A stretch of 64,000 nt of DNA from Nisaea sediminum. Lineage in GTDB: Bacteria > Pseudomonadota > Alphaproteobacteria > Thalassobaculales > Thalassobaculaceae. Within the stretch, counting starts at the first letter, position 1. Every line of letters begins with the position of its first letter. A program made the position numbers and the translations under genes. Location: positions 1 through 64,000 of the forward strand of contig NZ_JACZCQ010000001.1 of the NCBI RefSeq assembly GCF_014904705.1. The letters run 5' to 3'. This document shows, piece after piece, positions 16,366 through 26,506 of the stretch. The notes under the pieces are model-generated. The model was not told where the DNA came from and made no database searches. It saw nothing but the letters and a program-made list of their open reading frames with translations.

Positions 16366-17439
16366 ATGAGCCATCCGATCCTCTCGATCCGCAATTCGGT
16401 AAAGCGCTATGGAAACGTGCACGCGCTCGATCATGTCGATCTCGATGTGGCCGAAGGCGAATTCCTGACGCTGCTCGGACCGTCCGGTTCCGGAAAGACG
16501 ACCCTTCTGACAGCGATCGCGGGCTTCACCGACCTGACCGAGGGAACCGTTTCCCTCCGCGGTCGTGACATCACCAAGGAGCCGCCGGAGCATCGCGATT
16601 TCGGGATGGTCTTCCAAGGCTATGCGCTGTTTCCGACCATGACCGTGCGGCAAAATGTCGGCTTCCCGCTGAAGGTCCGCAAACGGCCGGCGAGCGAGAT
16701 CCGCGCCCGCGTCGACGAATGTCTCGATCTGGTGCAGATGGGCGAATATGCGGATCGCATGCCAAGCCAGCTTTCCGGCGGCCAGCAACAGCGCGTCGCG
16801 CTCGCCCGCGCGCTTTCCTTCAAGCCGCAGGTCCTTTTGCTCGACGAGCCGCTTTCGGCGCTCGACAAGAAGCTTCGCGCCGACCTGCAGTGGGAACTGA
16901 AGGCGCTGCACGACCAGCTCGGCGTCACCTTCATCTACGTGACCCACGATCAGGATGAGGCGCTCTCGATGTCCGACCGGATCGTGATCCTGAAGGATGG
17001 AAAGATTCAGCAATCCGGCATCCCGGGCGAGCTTTACAACCGGCCGCGCACCCGTTTCGTCGCGGATTTCCTCGGCAAGTCGAACTTCCTCAACGTCACC
17101 ATCAAAGAGCGGACCGGCGATCAGCTCGAATGCGTCGCCGGCGGGGCCCGTTTCCCGGTGGACGCCTCCGCGCACGGTTTGGTCATGGGCAACAGCGCCG
17201 AGGTCGCGCTGCGCCCGGAACGGATCCGTCTCGGCACTGCCGGCTCTGAGTTCCTCACCGGGACCGTCAAACAGGTCAGCTATCTCGGCGAACGTTGCCA
17301 GGTGCTGCTCTCGCACGGCGCGCTCGGCCAGATCCTGGTCTCCTGCCCGACCTGGAAAGCGGGGATCGATCCCGCGCCGGGCCTGGAGGTCGGCTTTGGC
17401 TGGGATGCCGATGCCTGCGTCATTCTCGAGGCCGACTGA
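16366..17439 (+). CDS. ABC importer ATP-binding protein, polyamine/opine type (PotA-like)
   Basis: A 357-residue ATPase. It has Walker A GPSGSGKTT, Q-loop MVFQGYALFPTMT, signature LSGGQQQRVALARAL, Walker B LLLDEPLSALD and the switch His in YVTHDQDEALS. The C-terminal TOBE region (RPERIRLG, GTVKQVSYLGERCQVLL) is typical of PotA/FbpC-type importers. It energises uptake through the two permeases encoded at 18706 and 19548. The start ATG at 16366 lacks a strong ribosome-binding site. About 50 bases separate it from the binding-protein gene, so all four subunits form one operon. Confidence 0.92.
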   Translation: MSHPILSIRNSVKRYGNVHALDHVDLDVAEGEFLTLLGPSGSGKTTLLTAIAGFTDLTEGTVSLRGRDITKEPPEHRDFGMVFQGYALFPTMTVRQNVGFPLKVRKRPASEIRARVDECLDLVQMGEYADRMPSQLSGGQQQRVALARALSFKPQVLLLDEPLSALDKKLRADLQWELKALHDQLGVTFIYVTHDQDEALSMSDRIVILKDGKIQQSGIPGELYNRPRTRFVADFLGKSNFLNVTIKERTGDQLECVAGGARFPVDASAHGLVMGNSAEVALRPERIRLGTAGSEFLTGTVKQVSYLGERCQVLLSHGALGQILVSCPTWKAGIDPAPGLEVGFGWDADACVILEAD

Positions 17440-17491
17440 ACCGGCCCCGCAAAAGCAAGAAGACCGACATTTCAGCAACAAGGAGCTTCAA

Positions 17492-18625
17492 ATGACTGAA
17501 ACAACCGATTTCGAAGCCAAGGCGGACATCGCGGAGATCGCGGTCGAACGCTACAAGCAGGGTCTCTTGACCCGACGCGGCTTCATCGCCGCCATGGGTG
17601 CCCTCGGCATTCTGCCGGCGCTCGGCGCCAAGGCGATGGCGAATACCAAGGAAATCATCGTCGTGAACTGGGGCGGTGCGGCCAAGGACATCCTCCAGGA
17701 AGTCATGTGCGACACCTACACCAAGGAAACCGGCATCAAGGTGACGGTCGACGGCTCCGGCCCGTCCGCCGGCAAGATCCGGGCGATGGTCGAAAGCGGC
17801 GCGGTGGTCTGGGATCTCTGCGACAGCGGCGCCGGCTCGGCGATTATCCTGGAGCAGCAGGGCGTCACCCAGGCGATCGACTACAGCATCGTCGACAAGA
17901 GCAAGGTGCTCGACGGCGGGATCTACAACAACGGCGTCGCCAACTACGTCTATTCCTATGTCCTCGCCTCCAACCCGAAGCTGCTCGGCGGCAACGTCCC
18001 GCAGAGCTGGGTGGATGTTTGGAACACGAAGGACTTCCCGGGCATGCGCACGTTCCGCAAGTCGGTCCGCGGCATGCTGGAAAGCGCGACCATGTCCATG
18101 GGCGTCGCGCCGAAGGACGTCTATGAGGCGCTCGGCACCGACGATGGCATCAAGGCCGCGATCGACCGTTTCCGCCAGCTCCGCGAGCACGTCATCGTCT
18201 GGGGCTCCGGCAGTGACAGCCAGAACCTGTTCCTGCAGGAAGAGGTCACGATGGGCAACATCTGGTCGACCCGAGCCCACCTGCTGAAGGACCAGATGGA
18301 CAAGGACTCCTTCACCGTCACCTTCAACGGCGGTGTCGTGGCGCCCGGTATCTGGGTGGTGCCGAAGAACAACCCGGTCGGCACCGAAGAGGTGATGAAG
18401 TTCATCGCCCATGCCCAGACGCCGGAACTTCAGGTGCAGTGGCTTGAGAAGATTGGATGCGGCCCGGCGAACCCGGCGGCAGCCGCACTGGTGCCGGCGG
18501 ACTTCCAGAGTTGGAACCCGTCCAGCCCCGAGAATCTGGCAACGCAGATCATGTACAACGACGCATGGTACGCGAAGAACCAGATTGCCGCCGAAGAACT
18601 CTATGTGGACGCGCTGATCAACTGA
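17492..18625 (+). CDS. Periplasmic substrate-binding protein, polyamine type (PotD-like), TAT-exported
   Basis: About 377 residues from the ATG at 17492, with AGGAG six bases upstream. The N-terminus contains TRRGFIAAMGALGILPALG, a twin-arginine signal (RRGFIA), with likely cleavage near AKAMA. The mature part, EIIVVNWGGAAKDIL then GIKVTVDGSGPSAGKIRAM, fits the spermidine/putrescine or opine binding-protein family. TAT export implies the protein folds in the cytoplasm first, unusual but known for some alphaproteobacterial binding proteins. It is followed by a strong hairpin before the permease genes, which probably favours high binding-protein output. Confidence 0.9.
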   Translation: MTETTDFEAKADIAEIAVERYKQGLLTRRGFIAAMGALGILPALGAKAMANTKEIIVVNWGGAAKDILQEVMCDTYTKETGIKVTVDGSGPSAGKIRAMVESGAVVWDLCDSGAGSAIILEQQGVTQAIDYSIVDKSKVLDGGIYNNGVANYVYSYVLASNPKLLGGNVPQSWVDVWNTKDFPGMRTFRKSVRGMLESATMSMGVAPKDVYEALGTDDGIKAAIDRFRQLREHVIVWGSGSDSQNLFLQEEVTMGNIWSTRAHLLKDQMDKDSFTVTFNGGVVAPGIWVVPKNNPVGTEEVMKFIAHAQTPELQVQWLEKIGCGPANPAAAALVPADFQSWNPSSPENLATQIMYNDAWYAKNQIAAEELYVDALIN

Positions 18626-18638
18626 TCGGCCGTCAAGT

Positions 18639-18671
18639 GCGGGACGGCAGACCCCCTCGCTGCCGTCCCGC
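18639..18671 (+). terminator. Stem-loop between binding-protein and permease genes
   Basis: GCGGGACGGCAG (18639-18650) and CTGCCGTCCCGC (18660-18671) form a perfect 12-bp stem with a 9-nt loop. It sits just after the binding-protein stop and before the first permease. No T-run follows. In other importers such structures stabilise the upstream mRNA or cause partial termination, giving more binding protein than permease; that role is inferred here. Confidence 0.75.
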
Positions 18672-18705
18672 CCTTCCCGAACAGATTTCTCCCTCCGGAG
18701 CCGAC

Positions 18706-19548
18706 ATGCCCCGCCTGACCGACAAGGCCCGTTACTGGATGCTGGTGCTGCCCGCTCTGGCGATCATGATCATCTTCTACATCCTGCCGGTGCTCGGCAT
18801 CTGGGAGATCTCCGTCACCGAACCGGATTTCGGATTCGGCAATTACGTGAAGATGACGGAGTCCAACGCCGTCAAGACGAGCTTCATCCTGACCTTCCGG
18901 GTCGCCGCGATCACCACGATCGGTTGTCTGCTGCTCGGCTATATCGTCGCCTACACGATTTCCAATTTCGCCAGCCGCCTGACCCCGCTGATGGTCGCGC
19001 TGGTGCTGCTTCCCTTCTGGGTTTCGGTGCTGATCCGCTCCTTCAGCTGGATCGTGCTGCTCGGCCGCTCCGGCCTCGTCAACGACACGCTCCGGGATGT
19101 CGGGCTGATCACCAGCCCGCTTCGTCTCATGCATAACGAGACCGGCGTGCTGATCGCGATGATCCACGTCATGCTGCCCTTCGCCGTGCTGCCGATGCTG
19201 GCCAACATGCGCGGCATCTCGCGCTCCTATACGGACGCCGCCCGCGGCCTCGGCGCCAGCGAATGGACCGCGTTCCGTTCCGTCTATTTCCCACAGACGC
19301 TGCCCGGCGTCTTTTCCGGCGCGCTGCTGGTCTTCGTGCTCTCGCTCGGCTTCTTCGTGACGCCGGCCCTGCTCGGCGGCGGCCGTGTGCTGATGATCTC
19401 GGAATACATCACCTACCAGATCCAGGAATTCCTCGCCTGGGGGCTCGGTTCCGCGCTCTCTGTCGCGTTGCTGATCGCGACGGCGCTGGTGCTGCTGGTG
19501 GCGGCGCGCTTCGTGAACCTGAAATCCGCCCTGCTGGAACGCCACTGA
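18706..19548 (+). CDS. ABC importer permease, PotB-like
   Basis: About 280 residues from the ATG at 18706, with GGAG upstream. It starts MPRLTDKARYWMLVLPALAIMIIFYILPVLGIWEIS (quoted in part), a first transmembrane helix typical of PotB permeases, followed by several hydrophobic helices. The cytoplasmic EAA-type loop is visible as DAARGLGASEWTAFRSVYFPQTLPG, which contacts the ATPase. Its stop overlaps the start of the next permease (TGATG), so the two membrane subunits are translationally coupled. Together they form the channel for the substrate delivered by the 17492 protein. Confidence 0.9.
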   Translation: MPRLTDKARYWMLVLPALAIMIIFYILPVLGIWEISVTEPDFGFGNYVKMTESNAVKTSFILTFRVAAITTIGCLLLGYIVAYTISNFASRLTPLMVALVLLPFWVSVLIRSFSWIVLLGRSGLVNDTLRDVGLITSPLRLMHNETGVLIAMIHVMLPFAVLPMLANMRGISRSYTDAARGLGASEWTAFRSVYFPQTLPGVFSGALLVFVLSLGFFVTPALLGGGRVLMISEYITYQIQEFLAWGLGSALSVALLIATALVLLVAARFVNLKSALLERH

Positions 19549-20327
19549 TGAAGACCTCGACCTTCCGCATCTTCTTCAACACCGGCGCCTGGCTCGTGCT
19601 CGCATTCCTTGTGCTGCCGCTGCTCGTGGTCGTGCCGGTGTCGCTCACCGACACCAGCTATATCGGCCTGCCGAAAGAGCATCTCTCGCTGCAGCACTAC
19701 GAGTCCTATTTCACCTCGCCGGAATGGCTGCACGCGACCTGGACCAGCATCTGGGTCGGCCTTGCCGTCGCCGCGGCCGCGACCGTTCTCGGCACCGCGT
19801 TCTCCATCGGCTGCTGGTTCCTCTCGGACCGGGCGGCGACCATCGCGCGCTGGGTTCTGATCACGCCGATCCTGGTGCCGCCGGTCGTGCAGTCGCTCGG
19901 CTTCTACCGCTTCTGGGTCAAGCTGGACCTGATCGACACCTATACCGGGGTCATTCTGGCGCACACGCTGCTGGCGCTGCCCTACGTCTCGATCTCCGTT
20001 TTCGCGGCACTCGCCAATCTCGACCGGCGGATTCCGCAGGCCGCCCGCAGCCTCGGCGCTTCTGTCTGGCAGACGGTGACGAACGTCGTCGTGCCGGCGG
20101 CCCGCCCGGGCATGCTGACCGGCGCTGTCTTCGCCTTCATCGTCAGTTTCGACGAGATCGTCGGGGTGCTGTTCATTACCGTACGCGCGGTGAACACGCT
20201 CCCGAAAGTGATCTGGGAAGGCATCCAGGAGAATATCGATCCGACCATCGCCGCCGTCTCGACCTTCCTCGTCATGATCACGCTGGCGGCAACCGCCGTT
20301 GTGGTGCTGCGCCGACGGATCGCATGA
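19548..20327 (+). CDS. ABC importer permease, PotC-like
   Basis: About 259 residues from the ATG at 19548 (TGATG overlap with the upstream permease). It opens MKTSTFRIFFNTGAWLVLAFLVLP and has the PotC-type feature VPVSLTDTSYIGLP in the first periplasmic loop. The EAA-like loop QAARSLGASVWQTVTNVVVPAARPG docks on the ATPase. It is the last importer subunit. The next gene (DUF1028) begins about 120 bases later on the same strand, without an obvious terminator between. Confidence 0.9.
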   Translation: MKTSTFRIFFNTGAWLVLAFLVLPLLVVVPVSLTDTSYIGLPKEHLSLQHYESYFTSPEWLHATWTSIWVGLAVAAAATVLGTAFSIGCWFLSDRAATIARWVLITPILVPPVVQSLGFYRFWVKLDLIDTYTGVILAHTLLALPYVSISVFAALANLDRRIPQAARSLGASVWQTVTNVVVPAARPGMLTGAVFAFIVSFDEIVGVLFITVRAVNTLPKVIWEGIQENIDPTIAAVSTFLVMITLAATAVVVLRRRIA

Positions 20328-20448
20328 GCCGGTTCGGCAGATTTCGCGCTTCGGAAGTGCCGATGCGTGACAAGCCCGATCGCTTCGCCGACAAACGACA
20401 CGCGCCGTCCGGTTCGATGCCGGACAAGTGGGGCGCAGGGAGAGAAAC

Positions 20449-21210
20449 ATGACCTTTTCGATCATCGGCCGCTGCGAGCGCACGGGTGCCTACGGCGCGG
20501 CGATCACGACCTCCGATCTCGCGGTCGGCTCGCGCTGCGTCCGGCTCGCGCACGGGCGCGGTGCCATGCTCTCCCAGCACCGCACCGACAGCCGGCTCGG
20601 CGATCTCGGGATCTCGATGCTGGCCGAAGGCGAGTCCGCCGACCGTGTGGTCGCCAAGGTCTGCGCCTCGACGGCCGATATCGAGTGGCGGCAGATCGGC
20701 GCGCTCGACAGCGAGGGGCGCGCCGCCTTCTATCACGGCCGGCGGATGTACTCGATCTATGCTCATGCGGCGGGCCGCAACTGCCTTGCGCTCGGCAACA
20801 TTCTCGACAATCCGGACGTGCCCCAGCGCATGGTCGAGGCCTTCTCCCGCGATCCCGCGGCCCCGCTTGCGGAGAAACTCACGTCGGCGCTCGAGGCGGG
20901 ACGGGATGCGGGCGGGGAAATCCTCGGACCGCTGCGCTCGGCGGCGCTCAAGGTTTCCGGAGACTACAAGATCGATACCTACGATCTCAGGATCGATATT
21001 TCCGGCACGGATGCGGTTGCCGATCTGCGCGCGCTCTACGAATCCTACAAGAACCGCGAGGACACGATCCGCAACGTCGCTCTCCGGCCGGACACCATGC
21101 CGGTGATGCGGAGCCTGTTCGATGCCAGCATCGCGCGGATCGAGGAACTCGGTCTGCAGGACCGCTTCCCCACGGCGCGGAACCGGGAAAGCTGGACGGT
21201 GAAAGGCTGA
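20449..21210 (+). CDS. DUF1028 family protein (Ntn-hydrolase-like), copy 2
   Basis: About 253 residues from the ATG at 20449, preceded by GCAGGGAGAG. It begins MTFSIIGRCERTGAYGAAITTSD and continues AVGSRCVRLAHGRGAMLSQ, NCLALGNIL and LRSAALKVSGDYKIDTYDLR, clear counterparts of copy 1 at 13624-14292 (QSAALKVLGSDDLMDADLR). It is about 30 residues longer at the C-terminus. It lies directly upstream (5-base gap) of the flavin oxidase gene and downstream of the importer. Having two DUF1028 paralogues in one module suggests either two related substrates or a hetero-oligomer (inference). Confidence 0.85.
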   Translation: MTFSIIGRCERTGAYGAAITTSDLAVGSRCVRLAHGRGAMLSQHRTDSRLGDLGISMLAEGESADRVVAKVCASTADIEWRQIGALDSEGRAAFYHGRRMYSIYAHAAGRNCLALGNILDNPDVPQRMVEAFSRDPAAPLAEKLTSALEAGRDAGGEILGPLRSAALKVSGDYKIDTYDLRIDISGTDAVADLRALYESYKNREDTIRNVALRPDTMPVMRSLFDASIARIEELGLQDRFPTARNRESWTVKG

Positions 21211-21215
21211 CGGCC

Positions 21216-22508
21216 ATGGTCAAGCACGGAGTCTACTGGAACGAAGCGGGGGCGCCGGAACTTGACGCGCCGGCCGTGGAACTGCCGCGGGAAATCGACG
21301 TGGCGGTGGTCGGTGGCGGCTATACCGGGCTCTCGACCGCAATCCATCTCGCGCGCGGCGGCCGATCGGTGGCTCTGTTCGAGGCCGGGCAGATCGGGCA
21401 TGGCTGCTCGTCGCGCAACGGCGGGATGGTCGGGCCGAGCTTCCACAAGCTCGGCATGACCGGGCTGACGGCCAAGTACGGCGATACGAAAGCCTACGCG
21501 ATCATGCAGGAGGGGATGAACGCGCTCGATCACTTCGAGGCCTTCGTTGCCGCGGAGAAGCTCGAGTGCGACCTGCAGATGCGCGGGCGGTTCCGCGGCG
21601 CGCGGACTTTGGCGGACTACGACGCGATGGCGCGGGAATGCGAGCGTCTGAACAAGGCGGTTGGTCTACCGTACGAGATGATTTCCGCCGCGGACCAGCG
21701 CGCCGAGATCGGTTCGGATTTCTATCGCGGCGGTGTGGTCTATCTGCGCGACGGCGGGATCCAGCCGCGCAAACTGGTTGTCGCGCTGGCCGCCAAAGCG
21801 CTCGAAGCGGGCGTGCTGTTGTTTCCGGAAACGCCTGTCACTGGCATCCGGCGGGACGGCGAGGGAAGTGAGCTCAGATGCGGTGGCGCGACGGTCCGTG
21901 CGCGTGACGTCGTGGTCGCGACCAATGCCTATGCCGACCGTCGCACCGATGCGATGCACAGCCGTGTCGTGCAAATCGAAACCGGTGCTGTCGCCACTGA
22001 GGAGATTCCCGGGGCGCTGATGGCCGAACTTTCGCCGAAAGGTCGCATGTTCGGCGAGTCCGGACGGATTTTCATGTGGTACCGGCCGACCTCCGACGGC
22101 AGGCGCTTCATCTTCGGTGGCCGCATGGGCGGCCCCGGCTGCAGCGCGGAGGAGCGGGCGGCCGCGACGAAGAAGGCGATCGCCCGGGTCTTCCCGCAGC
22201 TTGCGGGTATCGACATCAGCCATGCCTGGTCGGGCGACGTCGCCTACACGCCGGACCACGCGCCGCATCTCGGCTTCGAGGACGGTGTCTGGCTCGCCGG
22301 CGGCTATTGCGGCTCCGGCGTCACCCGCAGCCTCTATTTCGGCACCAAACTTGCGCGCCGCATTCTCGGCGAGAAGGACGCGGAAACCGCTTTCGACGAT
22401 TTGCCTTTCGGCAAGGTGCCGTTCAAGCCGTTCTCTCGCCTCGCAGCCGAGCTCATGACCCGCTGGTGGTCCTGGCAGGACGCGCAGGACCTGCGCCGGC
22501 GCGGCTGA
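21216..22508 (+). CDS. FAD-dependent DAO-family oxidoreductase (PuuB/gamma-glutamylputrescine-oxidase-like)
   Basis: About 430 residues from the ATG at 21216. The FAD Rossmann motif is DVAVVGGGYTGLSTAIHLARGG followed by LFEAGQIGHGCSSRNGGMV (quoted in pieces), which is the SGRN/G region typical of DAO oxidases such as PuuB and OrdL. Later motifs are GRMFGESGRIFMWYRP, DISHAWSGDVAYTPDHAPHLG and WLAGGYCGSGVTRSLYFG, the C-terminal FAD-contact segment. It should oxidatively deaminate an amine or amino acid, giving imine and H2O2. Its position after the importer and DUF1028 fits the last step of the module; katG, which removes H2O2, is the next gene (possibly coincidental). Confidence 0.87.
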   Translation: MVKHGVYWNEAGAPELDAPAVELPREIDVAVVGGGYTGLSTAIHLARGGRSVALFEAGQIGHGCSSRNGGMVGPSFHKLGMTGLTAKYGDTKAYAIMQEGMNALDHFEAFVAAEKLECDLQMRGRFRGARTLADYDAMARECERLNKAVGLPYEMISAADQRAEIGSDFYRGGVVYLRDGGIQPRKLVVALAAKALEAGVLLFPETPVTGIRRDGEGSELRCGGATVRARDVVVATNAYADRRTDAMHSRVVQIETGAVATEEIPGALMAELSPKGRMFGESGRIFMWYRPTSDGRRFIFGGRMGGPGCSAEERAAATKKAIARVFPQLAGIDISHAWSGDVAYTPDHAPHLGFEDGVWLAGGYCGSGVTRSLYFGTKLARRILGEKDAETAFDDLPFGKVPFKPFSRLAAELMTRWWSWQDAQDLRRRG

Positions 22509-22564
22509 GCAACGCGAGCCGACCGCACACATCCAGCCGCAATTGCTCGGCAGCGCGCGCCTGA

Positions 22565-22584
22565 ATTCTGAGCCAGTTCAGAAT
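22565..22584. other. Inverted repeat upstream of katG
   Basis: ATTCTGA (22565-22571) and TCAGAAT (22578-22584) form a perfect 7-bp inverted repeat with a 6-nt spacer, followed by a short pyrimidine/A-rich stretch. It could be a weak terminator of the upstream oxidase operon or a binding site for a regulator of katG. The sequence alone does not decide. Confidence 0.35.
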
Positions 22585-22635
22585 CTTTCTAAAAAGTGAC
22601 TCATCCCTCTTGCGCTCGGCTGTGAAAAGCGCATT

Positions 22636-24855
<2,220 letters not shown>

Positions 24856-24870
24856 TAGCGGTCTGACATC

Positions 24871-24902
24871 TATAGGGGACGGCCCGTATAGGGGACGGCC
24901 CG
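24871..24902. repeat. 16-bp perfect tandem duplication after katG
   Basis: TATAGGGGACGGCCCG occurs twice in direct succession (24871-24886 and 24887-24902). The second copy overlaps the left arm of the katG terminator. It is probably a replication-slippage duplication of part of the terminator region and is not known to have a function. Confidence 0.8.
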
Positions 24903-24926
24903 GCCATTTCGGCCGGGCCGTTTCTA
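24895..24926 (+). terminator. Rho-independent terminator of katG
   Basis: ACGGCCCGGCC (24895-24905) and GGCCGGGCCGT (24911-24921) form a perfect 11-bp GC-rich stem with a 5-nt loop (ATTTC), followed by TTTCTATTT. It ends at the 3' end of the convergent LysR gene, so it separates the two transcription units. Confidence 0.88.
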
Positions 24927-25862
24927 TTTGGAGGCAGTGCCGTCGAAAAGCAGGCTGCCTTCCCAGACGCCTTGCCGGACCATAGCGGCGGTCTCGGCCT
25001 TCAACGTGTTGGCGAAGATGCGGACCGCGTTGGTTTCCGGGCGGGCGAGAGAGCGGACCAGCACCATCTTGCGGGTCACGGTCGGTGCGCGGATCGCGAT
25101 GGCGGCGAGTTCTCCCGCCTCGACCTGAACATGCACCGCCGCCAGCGGCAGCACCGTGTAGCCGAGGCCTCGGATCACAAGGTCCTTCAGTGTCTGCAGT
25201 GCATCTGCCTCGACGATGACTCGGAGCGCGATATCGTGCTCGCGAGCCGCTGCCTCCAGCAGTTTGCGCAATCCGTGGCGCGGGCCGGGCAGGATCAGCG
25301 GCTTGCCGGCAAGGGAGCGGAAATCGGCCGGTTCCGTGGTTGCGGCGTCCGGCGGGCCGATCAGGTAGAGCGTTTCCTCGATCAGCGGTTCGGAGCGGAC
25401 GTTCAGCACCGCGCCGGTTTCGTACATCACCGCGAGGTCGGCCTCGCCGCGCTGGATCATGTCGAGCAGGTAGCCGCTGAAGGCGGGAACGATGCGCAGC
25501 GTGACTTCGGGATAGTCGGTCAGAAAGCGTTCCGCGAGATGCCCGGCGATGACCTCGCCGACGGTCGGCGGCACGCCGAGACTGACGGTGCCCTTGACCG
25601 CGTTGGCGTCGGCGGAGATCGCGGCGCGGGTATCTTCGACCATCCTCAGGATCGCCGTCGCCCGGTCGGCCAGCAACTCGCCGGACGGGGTCGGCATCAT
25701 GCCGCGGCCGTGGCGGGTGAAGAGCGGAACCGAGAGCTCCTCCTCCAGTAGGCGGATCTGCCGCCCCAGCGCTGGCTGGGCAATGTTGAGCCGTTCGGCC
25801 GCCCGGCTGAGGCTGCCGGTCTCGGCCACGGTGAGGAAGGTGCGCAACTGCTTCAGATCCAT
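24924..25862 (-). CDS. LysR-family transcriptional regulator
   Basis: A 312-residue LysR protein starting MDLKQLRTFLTVAETGSLS (helix-turn-helix continues RAAERLNIAQPALGRQIRLLEEE). The C-terminal effector domain includes GTVSLGVPPTVGEVIAGHL. It is divergent from the decarboxylase/acyl-CoA dehydrogenase/CoA-transferase genes, with a near-ideal LysR-type operator (25879-25901) between them, so it very likely controls that operon. The N-terminus resembles the Nac/Cbl branch, whose members bind ATA-N9-TAT sites (family knowledge). Confidence 0.9.
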   Translation of the reverse strand: MDLKQLRTFLTVAETGSLSRAAERLNIAQPALGRQIRLLEEELSVPLFTRHGRGMMPTPSGELLADRATAILRMVEDTRAAISADANAVKGTVSLGVPPTVGEVIAGHLAERFLTDYPEVTLRIVPAFSGYLLDMIQRGEADLAVMYETGAVLNVRSEPLIEETLYLIGPPDAATTEPADFRSLAGKPLILPGPRHGLRKLLEAAAREHDIALRVIVEADALQTLKDLVIRGLGYTVLPLAAVHVQVEAGELAAIAIRAPTVTRKMVLVRSLARPETNAVRIFANTLKAETAAMVRQGVWEGSLLFDGTASK

Positions 25863-25878
25863 AATTTATATAATCACG

Positions 25879-25901
25879 GCATATCTGAAGAAGAAATATG
25901 C
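25879..25901. promoter_or_regulatory. LysR-type operator candidate
   Basis: GCATAT (25879-25884) and ATATGC (25896-25901) form a perfect 6-bp inverted repeat around 11 bases, matching the T-N11-A LysR consensus and containing the ATA/TAT halves used by Nac/Cbl-type regulators. It lies between the LysR start codon (25862) and the first gene of the divergent operon (25970). Confidence 0.6.
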
Positions 25902-25969
25902 TTCTCGTATTTTGCTCGGGTGAGCGCTACGCACTCCGGACCGCAAACGATCGCGTCCGGGGAGGCGAG

Positions 25970-26506
25970 ATGAGTGCAGTTCCGGCCGAAAAGGCCCCGT
26001 CCTGGCAGGACCAGATCCTGCCGATCCTGAAAAGCTTCGATGTCCGTCATCTGGTCTATGTGCCCGATGCGGGCCATGCCGCCGCGATCCGCGCCGCCGA
26101 ACTCGACAACGGCATCGTCTCCCTCGCGCTGACCACCGAGGAGGAGGGCATCGGCTACCTGCTCGGCGCCCATCTCGGCGGCGAGCGGGGCGCGCTGCTG
26201 ATGCAGTCAAGCGGCGTCGGCAATTGCCTCAACACCCTCGCGTTGCAGACCATGACGCGCTTTCCGCTCCTGATGCTGGTGACCATGCGCGGCGACTGGG
26301 CCGAGTTCAATCCGTGGCAGAACCCGATGGGGCAGGCGACCGAGGCGGCGCTGAAGCTGATGGGCGTGCGCACCTGGCGCGCGGACCGGCCGGAAGACGT
26401 GCCGCATCTGGTGCATGGCGCGGCCACGATGGCCTTCAACGGGGACGAGGCCTGCGCCGTGCTGCTCGGCCAGAGCCTCATCGGCGAGAAGAAGTGGGTG
26501 AAGTGA
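25970..26506 (+). CDS. Thiamine-diphosphate-dependent decarboxylase, alpha subunit (sulfopyruvate/phosphonopyruvate decarboxylase-like)
   Basis: About 178 residues from the ATG at 25970, with GGGGAGG just upstream. The sequence HLVYVPDAGHAAAIRAAE, TTEEEGIGYLLGAHLGG and LLMQSSGVGNCLNTLAL matches the PYR-domain subunit of the ComDE/phosphonopyruvate decarboxylase family; the Glu in TTEEEG should activate the cofactor. Its stop overlaps the start of the beta subunit (TGATG). In methanogens ComDE decarboxylates sulfopyruvate to sulfoacetaldehyde; in bacteria split homologues serve cysteate or phosphonate metabolism. Neighbours (acyl-CoA dehydrogenase, CoA-transferase) suggest a different 2-oxo acid, so the substrate is open. 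Confidence 0.83.
   Translation: MSAVPAEKAPSWQDQILPILKSFDVRHLVYVPDAGHAAAIRAAELDNGIVSLALTTEEEGIGYLLGAHLGGERGALLMQSSGVGNCLNTLALQTMTRFPLLMLVTMRGDWAEFNPWQNPMGQATEAALKLMGVRTWRADRPEDVPHLVHGAATMAFNGDEACAVLLGQSLIGEKKWVK

Noticed and set aside
19413-20483. Minus-strand open frame over the second permease and the start of DUF1028
   Set aside because: The product is rich in Arg, His and Asp without structure and is opposite to clear permease helices. It is a shadow.
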